DNA of 64,000 bases. It comes from Rhodobacter sp. GTDB lineage: Bacteria > Pseudomonadota > Alphaproteobacteria > Rhodobacterales > Rhodobacteraceae. Location of the stretch: positions 1 to 64,000 of the forward strand of contig JADJAB010000008.1 of assembly GCA_016704435.1 (NCBI GenBank). The letters are read 5' to 3'. Under the pieces are notes generated by a model. That model searched no databases. It saw nothing but the letters and a program-made list of their open reading frames with translations, and had not been told where the DNA came from. The translations under genes and the position numbers were made by a program. This document shows, piece by piece, positions 36,175 to 44,909 of the stretch (position 1 is the first letter of the stretch; each line of letters begins with the position of its first letter).

Positions 36175-37074
36175 TTAGCGCGGAATCCGCGGTGTAACCC
36201 GCGGCGCGGTCGATCGGATCTGGCTGCCCGCCCCGTGATCGGTGAACAGCTCCAGCAAACAGGCGTTCGGCACCTTGCCATCCAGGATCGTCACCGCCCG
36301 CGTCCCCGCCTCCAGCGCCATCAGCGCGGTCTCGGTCTTGGGGATCATGCCGCCGGAAATCACCCCGTCGCGGGTCATCTGCCGAATCTCTTCCGGCGTG
36401 ATCTGCGTCATCACCTGACCCTCGGCATTCTTCACGCCGGGCACGTCCGTCAACAGCAGCAACCGATCCGCCTGCAAGGCCCCCGCGATCGCCCCGGCCG
36501 CCGTGTCGCCATTCACGTTGAACGTCTCGTTATCCGCCATGCCCGTGCCCACAGGGGCAATAACCGGAATGATTCCAGCGCCATAAAGGTCACGCAGCAC
36601 CTGCACGTTCATCTCCACCGGGCGGCCGACATAGCCCAGCTCGGGGTCGTCCGCCTCGCAGACCATCAGGTCGTCATCCTTGCCGGAAATCCCCACGGCG
36701 CGGCCGCCGGCATCCATGATCGCCTGCACGATGCGCTTGTTCACAAGACCCGAAAGGATCATCTCGACCACCTGCACCGTGGCCTTGTCGGTCACCCGCT
36801 TGCCGCGCACGAATTCGGATTTGATGCCCAACTTGCCAAGCATGTCGTTGATCATCGGCCCGCCGCCATGCACCACCACCGGGTTGACGCCCACCTGCCG
36901 CATCAGGACGACGTCACGCGCGAATTCCGCCATCGCCGCATCGTCGCCCATCGCGTTTCCGCCGAACTTCACCACCACCACGGCGCCGGTAAACCGTTGA
37001 AGATACGGCAAGGCTTCGGACAACATCTTGGCAGTGTTCAGGGCATCTTGCATGGTCAGGGTCTGCTGTTTCAT
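36175..37074 (-). CDS. argB: Acetylglutamate kinase
   Basis: This enzyme carries out the second step of arginine synthesis, phosphorylating N-acetylglutamate. It has 299 residues. The glycine-rich ATP segment VVVVKFGGNAM, the substrate-binding VVHGGGPMINDMLGKLGI and FVRGKRVTD are typical. NVNGDTAAGAIAGALQADRL, then LLLTDVPGV and GGMIPKTETALMALEAG follow. It stands alone here and is not next to other arg genes. The 116-bp gap to the ferredoxin-like gene shows no clear signal. Confidence 0.95.
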   Translation of the reverse strand: MKQQTLTMQDALNTAKMLSEALPYLQRFTGAVVVVKFGGNAMGDDAAMAEFARDVVLMRQVGVNPVVVHGGGPMINDMLGKLGIKSEFVRGKRVTDKATVQVVEMILSGLVNKRIVQAIMDAGGRAVGISGKDDDLMVCEADDPELGYVGRPVEMNVQVLRDLYGAGIIPVIAPVGTGMADNETFNVNGDTAAGAIAGALQADRLLLLTDVPGVKNAEGQVMTQITPEEIRQMTRDGVISGGMIPKTETALMALEAGTRAVTILDGKVPNACLLELFTDHGAGSQIRSTAPRVTPRIPR

Positions 37075-37172
37075 GGCGGCCTCCGGATCATTTCCCCCTA
37101 AGGCTTTTCGTCCCCCCTGCCAAGCCTTGCCTTCGGCCCGCCAAGGCGTAGGGTCGCCGCAAAGGAGCCCCG

Positions 37173-37904
37173 ATGTCCGAACAGAAGACCCTCGTCCTGA
37201 CCGGCGCCTCGCGCGGGATCGGCCATGCCACGGTGAAACGTTTCGGTGCCGAGGGCTGGCGCGTCCTGACCTGCTCGCGCCAGCCCTTCGATGCGCGCTG
37301 CCCCTGGCCGGGTGGCGAGGAGAACCATATCCAGATCGACCTGGCCGACCCGAACAAGACGATTGCCGCGATCGAGACGATCAAGGCAAAGACCAACGGT
37401 CGCGTCCATGCCCTTGTGAACAATGCCGGAATCAGCCCCAAGGGAGCGGAGGGCGAAAGGCTGAACACGCTGGACACCGACCTGCGGACCTGGGGCCATG
37501 TCTTCCACGTCAACTTCTTTGCCAGCGTGATCATGGCGCGCGGGTTGAAGGATGAACTGGCCGCGGCAAAGGGCGCCATCGTCAACGTCACCTCGATCGC
37601 CGGTGTCCGGGTACATCCCTTTGCCGGCGCCGCCTATGCCACGTCGAAAGCGGCGCTTGCGGCGCTGACCCGCGAAATGGCGCATGATTTCGGGCCCTTG
37701 GGTGTGCGCGTCAATGCCATCGCACCGGGAGAGGTGGAAACCGCAATCCTCTCGCCCGGCACCGACAAGATCGTCGAGAAACTGCCGATGCAGCGGCTGG
37801 GCCAGCCGAAGGAAGTGGCGGATGTGATCTGGTTCCTTTGCTCGGACCAGGCGAGCTATATCTCGGGCGCCGAGATCGAGGTCAATGGCGCGCAACACGT
37901 CTGA
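37173..37904 (+). CDS. SDR-family oxidoreductase
   Basis: This NAD(P)-dependent short-chain dehydrogenase has 243 residues. It has the cofactor motif TGASRGIGHATV, NNAGIS, and the catalytic Ser with the YxxxK pair (VTSIAGVRV and AAYATSKAALAAL). The end, SYISGAEIEVNGAQHV, is typical of FabG-like enzymes. Substrate unknown. AGGAG lies a few bases before the ATG. It is followed by a perfect palindrome and converges with engB. Confidence 0.9.
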   Translation: MSEQKTLVLTGASRGIGHATVKRFGAEGWRVLTCSRQPFDARCPWPGGEENHIQIDLADPNKTIAAIETIKAKTNGRVHALVNNAGISPKGAEGERLNTLDTDLRTWGHVFHVNFFASVIMARGLKDELAAAKGAIVNVTSIAGVRVHPFAGAAYATSKAALAALTREMAHDFGPLGVRVNAIAPGEVETAILSPGTDKIVEKLPMQRLGQPKEVADVIWFLCSDQASYISGAEIEVNGAQHV

Positions 37905-37936
37905 GGGGAAGCCAGAATCTTGAGAAGGCTTCATTT

Positions 37937-37960
37937 CAAATTCCTTGTTCAAGGAATTTG
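37937..37960. terminator. Palindromic bidirectional terminator
   Basis: CAAATTCCTTG (37937-37947) and CAAGGAATTTG (37950-37960) form a perfect 11-bp stem with a two-base loop, between the converging SDR and engB genes. A close relative with an AAAATCCTTG stem lies at 57134-57156. The AT-rich ends supply short T tracts on both strands. Confidence 0.7.
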
Positions 37961-37966
37961 GCGCTC

Positions 37967-38617
37967 CTATTCCAGCGTTGCGATGATCGCCCGCAAGGTT
38001 TCGACGCCGTCGCCTTTTTCCGAGCTGGTGACAACGATCTCGGGGTATGCAGCCGGGTGCTTTTGCAAAGCGGCCATGGTCTGGGCGATGTTCGCCTCGC
38101 GGGTGGCCTGGTTCACCTTGTCGGCCTTGGTCATCACCACCTGAAAGGTGACTGCCGCCTTGTCGAGCAGGCTGAGGATCTCTTCATCCACCGCCTTCAC
38201 GCCGTGCCTCGTGTCGATCAGCACGAAGGCCCGGCGCAGCGTGACGCGCCCCTGCAGGAACTGTTTCAGCAGCGCCTGCCACTTCTTCACCACAGCCACC
38301 GGCGCCTCGGCGTAGCCATAGCCGGGCAGGTCGACCAGATAGCGGCTGTCGCCCAAGGTGAAATAGTTGATCTCCTGCGTCCGCCCCGGCGTGTTGGACG
38401 ACCGGGCAAGATTCTTGCGGTTAGTCAAAGCATTGATCAGGCTGGATTTCCCAACATTCGAACGGCCGGCAAAGCAGACCTCGGGCCGATCCGCCGGGGG
38501 CAGGCCGGACATCGCCGTCACGCCCTTGACGAAATCCACCGGACCCGCGAACAAGAGGCGGCCGGTTTCCCGCGCTTCGTCTTCCGGCTCCGGGGCCAGA
38601 GTGAAGGCCATTGTCAT
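37967..38617 (-). CDS. engB: Ribosome biogenesis GTPase EngB/YihA/YsxC
   Basis: This essential small GTPase is needed for assembly of the large ribosomal subunit and has about 216 residues. G1 is FAGRSNVGKSSLINAL, switch I is SSNTPGRTQEINYF, G3 is LVDLPGYGYAEAP, G4 is VMTKADK and G5 is SSEKG. The start ATG at 38617 is chosen because it overlaps the stop of the MOSC gene (ATGA); an ATG at 38629 is in frame. yidC-MOSC-engB is a conserved alphaproteobacterial order. Confidence 0.95.
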   Translation of the reverse strand: MTMAFTLAPEPEDEARETGRLLFAGPVDFVKGVTAMSGLPPADRPEVCFAGRSNVGKSSLINALTNRKNLARSSNTPGRTQEINYFTLGDSRYLVDLPGYGYAEAPVAVVKKWQALLKQFLQGRVTLRRAFVLIDTRHGVKAVDEEILSLLDKAAVTFQVVMTKADKVNQATREANIAQTMAALQKHPAAYPEIVVTSSEKGDGVETLRAIIATLE

Positions 38618-39360
38618 CGCAGGCTCCATTCTTCGCCGACGGCCAACTGGCCCCCCGAAATCACCTTGGCATACACACCGAAATCCTGATGCCCGTAGTG
38701 GGCCTGCAACCCGGCCAGCGTATCAATGTCGACCTGGCCGATAGCAGGATCGACCATCGTGGCACGGCATCGGGTAATCCGTTCTTCGATGCGAAGCACG
38801 GCCCCGCCAATGGAGATCTCGCGCCCGATCCAGTCGAATTCCGCGAAGGCCACAGCCCCGTCGAGCCAGAGATTGCCGCGCCAGCGGTCCATCGACAGCT
38901 CGCGCCCCATATGCGCCGAAAGATCCCCCAGAGAGGCCAGCGACAGGATCGAAACCGAAGGGAAATCGCTGTCGGTCATGCCGCGCCCGGCGCTGACGAT
39001 CTGCACCGGCCAGGCGCGGTCGGGCGGGTTCAGCGGGGCAACCCAGGCGAGGAACCGCCGCACTTCCGCCGGATCATCGGGTCGAAAGGTGATCTCGCCC
39101 TGCAATGGGTGCGCCAGAGTGACGGTCGCAGTTGCCTCATCCAGCCGGCTGGTGATTGCCATCAGTTCCGGCGCCTTGGCCCCCCGCGCGAAATTGACGC
39201 AAGGGTTCCAGCCCGGCACCAGCTTTGCCGCGTCATGCGCCACGGCCCAATGACGGTCGAAGGGCAGGCACTCTCCTGCCGAAAGACCAACGGACGCGAG
39301 GTCTTCGCGTCCGTGTCCCTTGATCGGGTGCCGGCAGATCCTTGCCAGCCGGCCGGTCAT
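38614..39360 (-). CDS. MOSC-domain protein
   Basis: This 248-residue protein has an N-terminal beta-barrel (MTGRLARICRHPIKGHGRED) and a MOSC domain, as in molybdenum-cofactor sulfurases and mARC/YcbX-type reductases. The MOSC core SVSILSLASLGDLSAHMG, then RWRGNLWLDGAVAFAEFDWI is clear, and the conserved Cys lies in ITRCRATMVDP. It probably binds the molybdenum cofactor or acts on N-hydroxylated or thio compounds; no partner is visible. It overlaps yidC upstream and engB downstream by ATGA, so all three are translated together. Confidence 0.9.
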   Translation of the reverse strand: MTGRLARICRHPIKGHGREDLASVGLSAGECLPFDRHWAVAHDAAKLVPGWNPCVNFARGAKAPELMAITSRLDEATATVTLAHPLQGEITFRPDDPAEVRRFLAWVAPLNPPDRAWPVQIVSAGRGMTDSDFPSVSILSLASLGDLSAHMGRELSMDRWRGNLWLDGAVAFAEFDWIGREISIGGAVLRIEERITRCRATMVDPAIGQVDIDTLAGLQAHYGHQDFGVYAKVISGGQLAVGEEWSLR

Positions 39361-41249
39361 TTCTTCTTGCCCTTGGGCGTATGGGCGGTGGTCGTCGGTG
39401 TCTTGGCCGCAGGCGCCGTCACCGCCACCGCCTTCTTGGCGCGGATGTTGTCAAATATCGCCGGGCGTTTGCCATGGCTCCACATGATCAGATACTGCTG
39501 AGAGAAGGTGATGATATTGTTGGTGATCCAGTAGACCACCAGGCCGCTGGCGAAGCCGCCCAGCATGAACATGAACACCCAGGGCATGTAGGCAAAGATC
39601 GAGGCCTGAATCGGGTCGGTGGGCGCGGGGTTCAGCTTTTGCTGCAGCCACATGGTGATGCCCAGCAGGATCGGCAGCACACCGATGAAGATCAGCGCGG
39701 TGATCGAACCATGCGCCGGCGCACCCCAGGGCAGGAGGCCGAAGAAGTTGTAGAGCGAGGACGAGTCGGGCAGCGACAGGTCCTTGATCCAGCCGAAGAA
39801 CGGCGCCTGGCGCAGTTCGATGGTGACGAAGATCACCTTGTAGAGGCTGAAGAAGATCGGGATCTGGATCAGGATCGGCAGGCAGCCCGCCGCCGGGTTC
39901 ACCTTCTTTTCCTTGTAAAGCTGCATCATCTCGCGCTGCAGCTTCTGCTTGTCGTCGCCGGCGCGTTCCTTCAGCGCCTCCATCTCGGGCTGCAGTTCCT
40001 TCATCCGCGCCATCGAGACGTAGGACTTGTAGGCCAGCGGCAGTACGATCACCTTCAAGACGAAGGTCAGCGCGATGATCGCCAGGCCCATGTTGCCGAT
40101 CAGCCCGTGCAGCCAGTGCAGCACCGCAAAGATCGGCTTGGTCAGGAAGCTGAACCAGCCCCAGTCGATGGATTCGATGAAACCGGGGATCGGGGCGCGG
40201 GCCTCGTCGACCTTGTCGCCGAAAAGCCGCGCCAGAAAGCCGGGCTGGTTCTGATATTCGGTGATGGTTTCCCATTCCTTGGCGCCCGCAAAGAACTGCG
40301 ATGTCGCCGCACCCGAAGCACCCGGTGCCACCGTCATCACCGGCTGGCGCACCTCGGTCTGGTAGATGTCCGACGCGGCGGCGTATTTGGTGACCTGGGT
40401 GTGCGGCTTGCCCTGTTCGGGCACCAGAACCGCCATCCAGTAGTGGTCGGTGAAGCCGATCCAGCCATCTGTCATGGCCTCCACCACCTCTGCGGCCGCC
40501 TGTTCGCGTTCGATCACCGGAAGGTCGACAGCGTCGTCATAATCCATTTCGGTAACGATGCCGTCGGCGCGACCAACCACGCCCTCGTGGACGACGAAGA
40601 TCTTCTGCAAGTCGCCGGGCAGACCGTGGCGACGGATCAGGCCATAAGGCTGCAGGTTGACCGGATCGGTGCCGGCATTCTGCACGCTGTCGGTGACGGT
40701 GAACATGAACTTTTCGTCCACCGAGATTTCGCGTGTGAACACAAGGCCCTTGCCGTTTTCCCACTTGAGCATCACCGGCGCGTCGGGGCGCAGGGTGGCG
40801 CCGCCGGCCAGCTTCCATTCGCTGTTCGGGCCGGGCACGTCATCATAGGTCAGCCCGGCGCCGGGCGCCCAGCCATAAAGCGCGTAGAATGCATCCTCGG
40901 TGCCGACCGGCGACAACAGTGTGACCTCGGGCGAGGCCGGGTCCAGCGTCTCGCGATAGGTCTTCAGGCGCAGATCGTCAAACCGGCCGCCGCGCAACGA
41001 GATCGACCCGGCCAGCGACGGTGTGTCGATGGTCAACCGTTCGGCCTCGGGCAGTTCCTCGGCGGCGGTCGGGTCTGGTGCGGCCTCGGGCGCAGCAGCA
41101 GGCGGCAGCGCGGCCTGGCCTTCGGCCGTGACCGGGGCGTTGGGGTCGACGACCGGTTCGGGCGGCGGGAACAGCACCATCCAGGCCATGATGACCAGCA
41201 TGCTGAGCACCATCGCGAGAATGAGGTTCTTGTTGTTCTGATCGCCCAT
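39357..41249 (-). CDS. yidC: Membrane protein insertase YidC
   Basis: This inner-membrane insertase works with SecYEG or alone and has about 630 residues. The first membrane helix is NLILAMVLSMLVIMAWMVLF, followed by a Pro/Ala-rich linker and the periplasmic domain. The insertase core begins near IGNMGLAIIALTFVLKVIVL, with the cytoplasmic coiled hairpin (KELQPEMEALKERAGDDKQK) and GCLPILIQIPIFFSLYKVIF. The tail ends GKKK, as usual. The ATG at 41249 (MGDQNNKN) is preferred; 41258 is in frame. It overlaps the MOSC gene by four bases. Confidence 0.96.
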   Translation of the reverse strand: MGDQNNKNLILAMVLSMLVIMAWMVLFPPPEPVVDPNAPVTAEGQAALPPAAAPEAAPDPTAAEELPEAERLTIDTPSLAGSISLRGGRFDDLRLKTYRETLDPASPEVTLLSPVGTEDAFYALYGWAPGAGLTYDDVPGPNSEWKLAGGATLRPDAPVMLKWENGKGLVFTREISVDEKFMFTVTDSVQNAGTDPVNLQPYGLIRRHGLPGDLQKIFVVHEGVVGRADGIVTEMDYDDAVDLPVIEREQAAAEVVEAMTDGWIGFTDHYWMAVLVPEQGKPHTQVTKYAAASDIYQTEVRQPVMTVAPGASGAATSQFFAGAKEWETITEYQNQPGFLARLFGDKVDEARAPIPGFIESIDWGWFSFLTKPIFAVLHWLHGLIGNMGLAIIALTFVLKVIVLPLAYKSYVSMARMKELQPEMEALKERAGDDKQKLQREMMQLYKEKKVNPAAGCLPILIQIPIFFSLYKVIFVTIELRQAPFFGWIKDLSLPDSSSLYNFFGLLPWGAPAHGSITALIFIGVLPILLGITMWLQQKLNPAPTDPIQASIFAYMPWVFMFMLGGFASGLVVYWITNNIITFSQQYLIMWSHGKRPAIFDNIRAKKAVAVTAPAAKTPTTTAHTPKGKKK

Positions 41250-41347
41250 CGGGACCACCGCCGTTCATCTGTTGGGTCAGCGGTGCTTGAACAGAAGGGG
41301 GCGGAAAAGGTCAAGCGGTTTCGCCGGATCCCCCCCGCAGCGCGGCG

Positions 41348-42880
41348 TCAGCGACTGCGCAGACCGATTCGCGGGATGCGGTCCTGCCGTGAAGCATGGC
41401 GCGTGATCCAATCGGTCGTTTCGTCCAGCGGCATCGGGCGCGCAAGGCCATAGCCCTGCACATGACCGCAACCCAGTTGCGACAGCATGGCGTGTTCTGC
41501 CGCGGTCTCCACCCCTTCGGCCAGCGTTTCCAGCCCGAGCCTTTCGGCAAGCGAAACGATGGCCGAAACCAGCTTTTGCTGCTCGCGGTCCTGGTCAACC
41601 TTGGTCACGAAACTGCGGTCGATCTTCAGCCGCCGCACCGCAAAGCGGCGAATCGTGGTGATCGAGGCATGACCGGTGCCGAAATCGTCCAGGTCGACCC
41701 CGCAGCCCAGTGCCGCCAGCGCGGCTATGTTCGATACCACCATGTCGTTTTCGGAACTGGCGATCACGGTTTCCAGGATCTCGATCGTCAGCCGGTCTGG
41801 CGTCAGGTCAAAGCGGTCGAGTTCCCATTTCAGGCGCTCGGGCAGGCGCGGATTGCGCAACTCCGAAGCCGAAAAGTTGACCGAAATCGTAGGCACCCGC
41901 AGCCCCTTGCGGTCCCAGTCGGTCAGCGCGGTGAGGGCATGGAACAGCATCACTTCGCCCAGCCTATCGGTCAGGTCGCCGCCTTCCACTGCGGGCAGGA
42001 ATTCCGACGGCGCGAGGCAGCCGCGGTCAGGGTGGTGCCAGCGGGCCAGCGCCTCGAACCCGGAAATTTCACCGGTGTCGGTGGATATCTGCGGCTGGAA
42101 ATGCGGGCGGATCTGTCCATTTTCCAGCGCCGCCTCGATCTGGTCGCGCATCGCATCGCGGCTGGCCTGCTTCCTCGTCATCTCCGCCGAAAATGCGCGA
42201 ATTGCGCCTGGGCCGTGACGCGCCGCCTCGTCGGCCGCGATCTGCGCGGCATCCAGCAGCGACCGTCCGGTCGCTTCGGGCGAGCGGCCGCCGATGCAGA
42301 ATCCGACCGAACAGGTGACGTAGATCTGCGCCGCGCCAAGGCTAATCGGCGCGGTCACCGCCTCTTGCAAGCGGACCGAAAGCTGCACCAGTGTTTCAAG
42401 GTCAAGCCGGCGCACCGGAGCCAGAACCACGGCGAAACTCCCGCCCTGCAGATGCGCCACGAGATCGCCCATGCGCAGCGCGCCTCGGATGCGGTCTTCG
42501 CAGCGCGCCAGCACCTCGGCCTGGGCCGAGCGTCCGTGACGGTCCAGCAGCTTTTCAAGGTCGTCGAACTGGATCACCAGGCAGGCCGTCCGGCGGCCGG
42601 AATCCTGCAGCGTCGGCAACATGGCATCCAGCGCCGCCAGCGCGCGGCCGATGGTCGGCCCGTCCTCACCGCCATGCGGATGCGCCGCGGAACTGGTCGA
42701 CGACGCCCCCGTCACCGCGAACAAGAGCGGCAGACCCAGCGCCAGCAGCAAGAGAACCCGCTCGCCCCCCATCCAGAACCCGGCCAGAGTTATGGCCGGC
42801 AGGAAGACCAGAAACTCTGCCCGCCGGACCCAGGACAACAGCCGGACGATCCGCTGGACGGGAGCTTGGGGTAGGGACAT
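41348..42880 (-). CDS. EAL phosphodiesterase with degenerate GGDEF domain
   Basis: This is probably a cyclic-di-GMP phosphodiesterase of 510 residues. Two short hydrophobic N-terminal segments (FLVFLPAITLAGFWM and VLLLLALGLPLLFAV) suggest membrane anchoring. The GGDEF domain (about 95-245) reads LQGGSFAVVL at the active loop, so it has lost the cyclase motif. The EAL domain (about 255-500) is intact: FEALARW, NFSASELRNP, EILETV, VDLDDFGTGHASI and LAEGVET. The degenerate cyclase half may bind GTP as an allosteric input. The gene stands alone between yidC and ttcA. Confidence 0.9.
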   Translation of the reverse strand: MSLPQAPVQRIVRLLSWVRRAEFLVFLPAITLAGFWMGGERVLLLLALGLPLLFAVTGASSTSSAAHPHGGEDGPTIGRALAALDAMLPTLQDSGRRTACLVIQFDDLEKLLDRHGRSAQAEVLARCEDRIRGALRMGDLVAHLQGGSFAVVLAPVRRLDLETLVQLSVRLQEAVTAPISLGAAQIYVTCSVGFCIGGRSPEATGRSLLDAAQIAADEAARHGPGAIRAFSAEMTRKQASRDAMRDQIEAALENGQIRPHFQPQISTDTGEISGFEALARWHHPDRGCLAPSEFLPAVEGGDLTDRLGEVMLFHALTALTDWDRKGLRVPTISVNFSASELRNPRLPERLKWELDRFDLTPDRLTIEILETVIASSENDMVVSNIAALAALGCGVDLDDFGTGHASITTIRRFAVRRLKIDRSFVTKVDQDREQQKLVSAIVSLAERLGLETLAEGVETAAEHAMLSQLGCGHVQGYGLARPMPLDETTDWITRHASRQDRIPRIGLRSR

Positions 42881-42960
42881 GGCAAGATCCTCGCCGCAGC
42901 CGCGGGCCCTGGCGGCCAGCGTTCCGGCGGCAAGTAAGGCGGAAAGGATTGATGGCTTCG

Positions 42961-43833
42961 TTAATCCGGCAGGTGAAGTTGTTTCGGATTTTCACGATCT
43001 GCCGCAGGTTGTCCCAGCGACAGCCCGAGGAAATCGAACACGCCCGGATCGGCCAGATGCGACGGCCGCACGTTCATCAGCGCGCGGAACATCACCTGGC
43101 GGCGGCCTGGGCTGCGCACCTCCCACTCGTCCAGCATCCGCTTGACCTGCACCCGCTGCAGCCCGTCCTGACTGCCGCAGAGGTCGCAAGGGATGATGGG
43201 GTAGTTCATCGCCTTGGCAAACCGGTCGCAATCGGTCTCGGCTACGAAGGCCAGCGGGCGGTAGAGGAACAGATCACCGTCCTCGTTCACCAGCTTGGGC
43301 GGCATCGTCGCCAGCCGCCCGCCGTGAAAGAGGTTCATGAAGAATGTCTCGAGAATATCGTCGCGATGGTGGCCCAGAACCACCGCCGAACAACCTTCTT
43401 CCCGCGCGATGCGATAAAGATTCCCGCGCCGCAGCCGCGAGCACAGGCTGCACATCGTGCCGCCCGGCGCTATCTTCGAGGTCACCACCGAATAGGTATC
43501 CTGATACTCGATCCGGTGCGTCACGCCCATTTTCGTCAGAAACTCGGGCAGCACGGTCGCCGGAAAGCCGGGCTGGCCCTGATCGAGGTTGCAGGCCAGA
43601 AGGTCCACCGGCAACAGCCCGCGCCATTTCAGCTCGGTCAGCGCGGCCAACAGGGTATAGCTGTCCTTGCCGCCCGACAGGCAGACCAGCCAGCGCGCGC
43701 CGCGCTCGATCATGCCATAACTCTCGATCGCCTCGCGGACCTCGCGCACGATCCGCTTGCGCAGCTTCTTGAACTCGGTTGACGAGGGCGCGCCGTGGAA
43801 CAGCGGGTGGATGTCGTCCAGATCGTCCAGCAT
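42961..43833 (-). CDS. ttcA: tRNA 2-thiocytidine biosynthesis protein
   Basis: This enzyme thiolates cytidine 32 in tRNA, using ATP and an iron-sulfur cluster. It has 290 residues. The PP-loop is LVCLSGGKDSYTLLAAL, and the cluster Cys pair is in GTMCSLCSRLRRGNLYRIAR. FMNLFHGGRLATMPPKLVNE and IIPCDLCGSQDGLQR with the further Cys residues complete the family signature. The gene is alone, divergent from the hydrolase gene to its right. Length and motifs are complete. Confidence 0.94.
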   Translation of the reverse strand: MLDDLDDIHPLFHGAPSSTEFKKLRKRIVREVREAIESYGMIERGARWLVCLSGGKDSYTLLAALTELKWRGLLPVDLLACNLDQGQPGFPATVLPEFLTKMGVTHRIEYQDTYSVVTSKIAPGGTMCSLCSRLRRGNLYRIAREEGCSAVVLGHHRDDILETFFMNLFHGGRLATMPPKLVNEDGDLFLYRPLAFVAETDCDRFAKAMNYPIIPCDLCGSQDGLQRVQVKRMLDEWEVRSPGRRQVMFRALMNVRPSHLADPGVFDFLGLSLGQPAADRENPKQLHLPD

Positions 43834-43961
43834 GCGGCCTCCGGTGTCTGCGCAGGTGAATGCCGCAAAGGCGGCCAGGATGCAAAGCCTTTGGCAGGGG
43901 GCGACCCGGCGTGCTACCCTTGCGGGAACGAAGGCCAGTTATTTCGCGAAGGGATTGCGCG

Positions 43962-44909
43962 ATGGATCACGTCTTTTGCGCCCGCAACCTGAAGGGCGGC
44001 AGCTTCGGCACCAACCCCGGCCCGACCCGGTTTCTGGCCGTTCCCGCCGCCGCCAAGGCGCATGAGCCCGGCCACGCCACCCCCCGCCGCCAATGGTTCG
44101 ACGCCGTTCTGGCAGCGGCGAAATCCGGGGTGAACCCCTCGACCGGGCGCGATACCGGCGACATCGTGATCTATGTCCACGGCTTCAACACCGACGCCAA
44201 GGTGATGCTGGACCGCCACCGGCGCATCCGCAAGGGGCTGGAGGCGCTGGGCTATCGCGGCGCGGTGGTCAGTTTCGACTGGCCCTGCGCCGACAGCGCG
44301 CTGAACTACCTCGAGGATCGGACCGATGCCAAGACCACCGCGATGCGGTTGGTCAGCGACGCCATCGCGCCATTCTCGCGCTTCATCGACCAGGGCTGCG
44401 AGATCAACGTGCATGTGCTGGCGCATTCCATGGGCTGCTTCGTGGTGCGCGAGGCCTTTGACGATGCCGACGACCGCCCCGCCGTCGCCGCGACCAGCTG
44501 GACGATCAGCCAGGTGATGTTCTGTGCGGCCGATGTCTCGACCGATTCGATGGGGACGACGGCGAAATCCAGTTCGCTCTACCGCCATTGCGTGCGGCTG
44601 ACAAACTACGCCAGCCCCTATGACGCCGTGCTGTCGATCTCGAACGTCAAACGGGTGGGCGTCAGCCCCCGCGTCGGGCGGACCGGCCTGCCGGCAGGCG
44701 CGCCCGCAAAGGCGGTGAACGTCGATTGCGGCACCTACTACGACCAGCACCGCGAAGATTTTGCCGGCATCCCGAACGCCGACCATGCCTGGTATTTCTA
44801 CGATCCGACCTTCCTGAGGGATGTCCACCTGACCGTGCAGGGCGTGATCGACCGCGCGGTCTTTCCCACCCGCATCGTCACCCCCGGCGGGCTGGTGCTG
44901 AAGGACTAG
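43962..44909 (+). CDS. Alpha/beta hydrolase (DUF900-like)
   Basis: This serine-hydrolase-fold protein has 315 residues. The oxyanion-type strand is IVIYVHGFNTDAKVML, followed by GYRGAVVSFDWPCADSALNY and the nucleophile elbow VHVLAHSMGCFVVREA (G/A-x-S-x-G). A late Asp and His are in YDAVLSIS and NADHAWYFYDP. The group is called DUF900; the substrate is unknown. GAAGG about ten bases upstream supports the ATG at 43962. It converges with rarA, four bases overlapping. Confidence 0.8.
   Translation: MDHVFCARNLKGGSFGTNPGPTRFLAVPAAAKAHEPGHATPRRQWFDAVLAAAKSGVNPSTGRDTGDIVIYVHGFNTDAKVMLDRHRRIRKGLEALGYRGAVVSFDWPCADSALNYLEDRTDAKTTAMRLVSDAIAPFSRFIDQGCEINVHVLAHSMGCFVVREAFDDADDRPAVAATSWTISQVMFCAADVSTDSMGTTAKSSSLYRHCVRLTNYASPYDAVLSISNVKRVGVSPRVGRTGLPAGAPAKAVNVDCGTYYDQHREDFAGIPNADHAWYFYDPTFLRDVHLTVQGVIDRAVFPTRIVTPGGLVLKD

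Noticed and set aside
39342..41453. A 703-codon open frame on the plus strand
   Set aside because: It lies fully antisense to yidC, has no family features and reflects GC-rich codon bias in the opposite strand.
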